NCBI GenBank assembly: GCA_947464365.1
Contig: CANHWS010000043.1
Coordinates: 1-16,155, forward strand
Direction: 5' to 3'
DNA from: Cytophagaceae bacterium
Lineage (GTDB): Bacteria > Bacteroidota > Bacteroidia > Cytophagales > Flexibacteraceae
DNA length: 16,155 nt
Below, one piece after another: positions 13,875 to 16,155 of this stretch. Each line of letters starts with the position of its first letter. The stretch's first letter is position 1. Position numbers and translations under genes: made by a program. Below the pieces are notes generated by a model. That model did no database searches. It was not told the origin of the DNA and saw only the letters and a list, made by a program, of their open reading frames with translations.

Positions 13875-15944
13875 ATGTTTTCAACCTCGATCGCCGCCTT
13901 GCCCTTGAAGCTGGATTCTAAAAATTCTGCTTGTGCTAGCCTGTCAGACCAGCTTGAGGTTGCATTGGCTAACGACGACAGTTTAGGTGCTAGGTTCTTA
14001 ACAACGTCGTCACATTGGTCCAGACGCCAATTCCGATTTGCAATCCTGATAGCGGTCGGCTTATTGTGTGCCCTCCCGACATTGGCACAACCACCAGTCA
14101 TCACCCAGCCAGACCAACCCAGCCTCAGCAAACCCGAGCCAAAACTCAAGCAAGAGCAAGGCAAAGTAGCTGAGCCTGTCAAACAAACCCAGCAAGACCA
14201 GGACCAAGAGTTGGCTGACGAGTATTACCGCCGTGACGACTTCGCCAAAGCTGCTGAGCTTTACAAAAACCTGATCAAGAAAAAAGATCGTCTGGTCCTC
14301 AACTACCATAAATATAGCAATTGTCTTACTCAGCTTCAGCAGTGGGATGACCTTGAAAAGCTAATCAAAAAAATTGTCAAAGAGCAGCGCGAAACCTATA
14401 CCTACCCTGTTGATCTCGCGCTTTTCTACCAAAACCATAAACGCCCGGACAAAGCCACTACCACACTACTAGACCTCCAGCCACGGATCCGGACTTCCGA
14501 AGAAGCGACTTTAGCAGCAGCTGAGTATGCCATGCAGAAAGGCCAGGCTGTTTGGGCCAAGGATATGTTTGTTGGCTCCCGTAACTTCCTCAAGCAGCCT
14601 GAGCTTTTTGCCAGCCAAATGGCCAAGGTTTATCAGGCCATGGGAGATAATGATCAGATGTTCGCCGAAGTCCTTGGTTATCTGGAGCGCGAGTCCCAGC
14701 CCGCCTATTTTGTACAAGCCACCCTCCAGAACCTGATCACTAAGTCAGAAGAGTATGTTGCCCTCGAGAGGCTTTTGCTTAATCGCCTATCGGCTAACCC
14801 CATGAGCAATAACCTGACCGAGATCCTGCTCTGGACCTATCTCCAGCAGAAGGATTTTGCCTCTGCCTTTGTACAGGCTCGTGCGCTAGACAGACGCCAA
14901 AATCAGGAAGGTCAGCGTACAATGGAGATCGCTTACCTCGCCATCCAGAACGAAGACTATCAACAGGCCATCCGCATCTATGACTATGTCATTCAGACTT
15001 GGCCTGGCAAACAAGTTGCTCTCACTGCGGCCCGGCAACAGCTGCAAGTCCGCGAGACTATTGTTAAGTCTACTTACCCAATTGACCAAGAGGAAGTTCG
15101 CCGGCTGATCCAGGGATACAAACAGCTCAATACACTCAATACCACACCTTTTTTCAACAAGCTCGAAAACCAACGCAGCATGGCGCTGTTGCATGGTTTC
15201 TACCTAGGTCAGTTGGATAGTGCCATCGCCCTACTTCAAAACATTGTTACCAAGAACGGGTACAGCCAAGAGCTGCTTGACAAAAGCAAAATTGACTTAG
15301 GCGACCTTTATGTCCTGACTAACGAACCATGGGAAGCTACCCTTCTCTACAGCCAAGTCGAAAAAACCCAGAAAGAGCAACCCCTAGGTCATGAGGCCAA
15401 ACTCCGCAACGCCAAACTCAACTATTACAAAGGCGAGTTTCAACTAGCGCAAGAGCATCTGGATGTTCTCAAAATTGCAACTAGCCGTGAGATCGCTAAC
15501 GATGCCCTTGATCTCAGCCTCAAAATCCAGAACAACACCGTGATGGATAGTGCATCCCCAGCACTTCAGGCTTTCAGTAAGGTTGAGCTACTGTTGTTCC
15601 AGAACAAGACCGATCAGGCCCTAAGACAGTTAGGCCAAATCTTGACCAAGTTTGCGGCTGACCCCATCGTCGACGATGTGCGTTGGCTGCGTGCCAAGAC
15701 ATACCGCCGCATTAAGCAAACCGACCTCGCAATCGCAGATCTAGACTCCATCCTGAAATACCAACCGGATGACATCTATGGTGATGATGCCCAGTACACA
15801 CTAGGCCAGATCTATGAGCTTGACCTAGGTGACAAGAAGATGGCAATGGTTGCGTACGAGGCAGTGCTAAAGGCCTACCCTAGCAGCATCTTTGCCGCCG
15901 ATGCCCGCAAACGGTTCCGTACCCTTAGGGGTGATGTGCTTTAG
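13875..15944 (+). CDS. Secreted tetratricopeptide-repeat protein
   Basis: From ATG 13875 the product has 689 residues. A Sec-type signal core lies at about 55-71 (RFAILIAVGLLCALPTLAQ), followed by a Pro/Gln/Lys-rich linker (72-110) and then TPR-like helical repeats to the end. Clear ones are ELADEYYRRDDFAKAAELYKNL (about 111-132), EIAYLAIQNEDYQQAIRIYDYV, and near the C-terminus DDAQYTLGQIYELDLGDKKM with AYEAVLKAYPSS. The start is uncertain. A GTG at 13755 allows a longer frame, but its first residues look non-coding. ATG 13875 leaves about 50 residues before the signal core. A TTG at 13965 would give a more normal signal with a 23-residue n-region. The protein is probably periplasmic and a scaffold for partner proteins; the partner is unknown. 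It reads away from oriC. Confidence 0.88.
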   Translation: MFSTSIAALPLKLDSKNSACASLSDQLEVALANDDSLGARFLTTSSHWSRRQFRFAILIAVGLLCALPTLAQPPVITQPDQPSLSKPEPKLKQEQGKVAEPVKQTQQDQDQELADEYYRRDDFAKAAELYKNLIKKKDRLVLNYHKYSNCLTQLQQWDDLEKLIKKIVKEQRETYTYPVDLALFYQNHKRPDKATTTLLDLQPRIRTSEEATLAAAEYAMQKGQAVWAKDMFVGSRNFLKQPELFASQMAKVYQAMGDNDQMFAEVLGYLERESQPAYFVQATLQNLITKSEEYVALERLLLNRLSANPMSNNLTEILLWTYLQQKDFASAFVQARALDRRQNQEGQRTMEIAYLAIQNEDYQQAIRIYDYVIQTWPGKQVALTAARQQLQVRETIVKSTYPIDQEEVRRLIQGYKQLNTLNTTPFFNKLENQRSMALLHGFYLGQLDSAIALLQNIVTKNGYSQELLDKSKIDLGDLYVLTNEPWEATLLYSQVEKTQKEQPLGHEAKLRNAKLNYYKGEFQLAQEHLDVLKIATSREIANDALDLSLKIQNNTVMDSASPALQAFSKVELLLFQNKTDQALRQLGQILTKFAADPIVDDVRWLRAKTYRRIKQTDLAIADLDSILKYQPDDIYGDDAQYTLGQIYELDLGDKKMAMVAYEAVLKAYPSSIFAADARKRFRTLRGDVL

Positions 15945-15959
15945 GCACTAGGTCACCCC
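15928..15959 (+). terminator. Weak hairpin over the stop of the TPR gene
   Basis: GGGGTGA (15928-15934) and TCACCCC (15953-15959) form a perfect 7-bp stem. An inner GTGC (15936-15939) can pair with GCAC (15945-15948). The hairpin spans the stop codon and has no T-run after it. It is a possible but unconvincing terminator. Confidence 0.25.
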
Positions 15960-16155
15960 AATTGACAACAACCAGATTGTGGGTAACTTTTGTGCGGTCT
16001 AGGATTTTGTTTGTGAGCTGACCAGTAGGGGTGATGCATACATATCATCGATTTTTTTGCTAATTGGCGAGGTCATCTTCACCACTTGAGATATTATGTC
16101 GCTCAGGCTATATCAGCTAGATAGCAATCACACCACAGTACGCACCAATGCCCAC
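15960..16155. other. Right-end sequence, nothing identified
   Basis: The last 196 bases contain no coding frame, RNA gene or repeat that I can support. A short T-run (near 16051-16057) has no hairpin in front of it. Confidence 0.5.

Overview
The window comes from a member of the Bacteroidota. The truncated 16S rRNA gene at the left end reads as that phylum on the reverse strand. The promoters I can recognise have the phylum's -33 TTTG / -7 TAnnTTTG form, starts lack Shine-Dalgarno sequences, and several protein families (PorT-like barrels, MlaF-type ATPase, YbeY with an Asp third ligand, Big_5 lipoprotein) look typical of it. I cannot place it below phylum level; Saprospiria, Chitinophagia or Cytophagia are all possible.

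Layout, left to right. Positions 1-800 hold the 5' half of a 16S rRNA gene (minus strand), fed by a promoter near 1228-1258 through a leader of about 420 nt. Positions 801-1966 have no convincing gene but contain three consecutive hairpins (1767-1900). Positions 1967-4801 are a minus-strand group: ECF sigma factor, single-pass membrane protein (probable anti-sigma), and secreted outer-membrane beta-barrel. Then come plus-strand 3-hydroxyanthranilate 3,4-dioxygenase (5242-5757) and a COMT-type O-methyltransferase (5856-6521). A minus-strand pair follows: MlaF-like ABC ATPase (7470-8267) with a good promoter at 8379-8408, and downstream a 4'-phosphopantetheinyl transferase (6622-7386). Plus-strand ybeY (8724-9176), mnmG (9500-11365), a 65-aa membrane protein and a Big_5 lipoprotein follow. 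After the probable replication origin comes a secreted TPR protein (to 15944), then 211 bases with no gene.

The most important content is not protein-coding. The 323-bp gap between ybeY and mnmG carries three parS centromere sites (two perfect TGTTCCACGTGGAACA palindromes and one with 15 of 16 bases), about 100 bp apart. The gap at 13314-13754 carries at least ten DnaA boxes (four perfect TTATCCACA), a perfect 10-bp inverted repeat made of two boxes, and an AT-rich tract beside the last box that resembles a basal unwinding region. I read this as the chromosomal origin oriC, with the ParB-loading site 4 kb away and the rRNA operon about 13 kb away, transcribed away from the origin. No dnaA, parA or parB gene is in the window.

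The other genes look like ordinary chromosomal housekeeping and envelope functions. I see no transposon, phage, CRISPR or defence locus.
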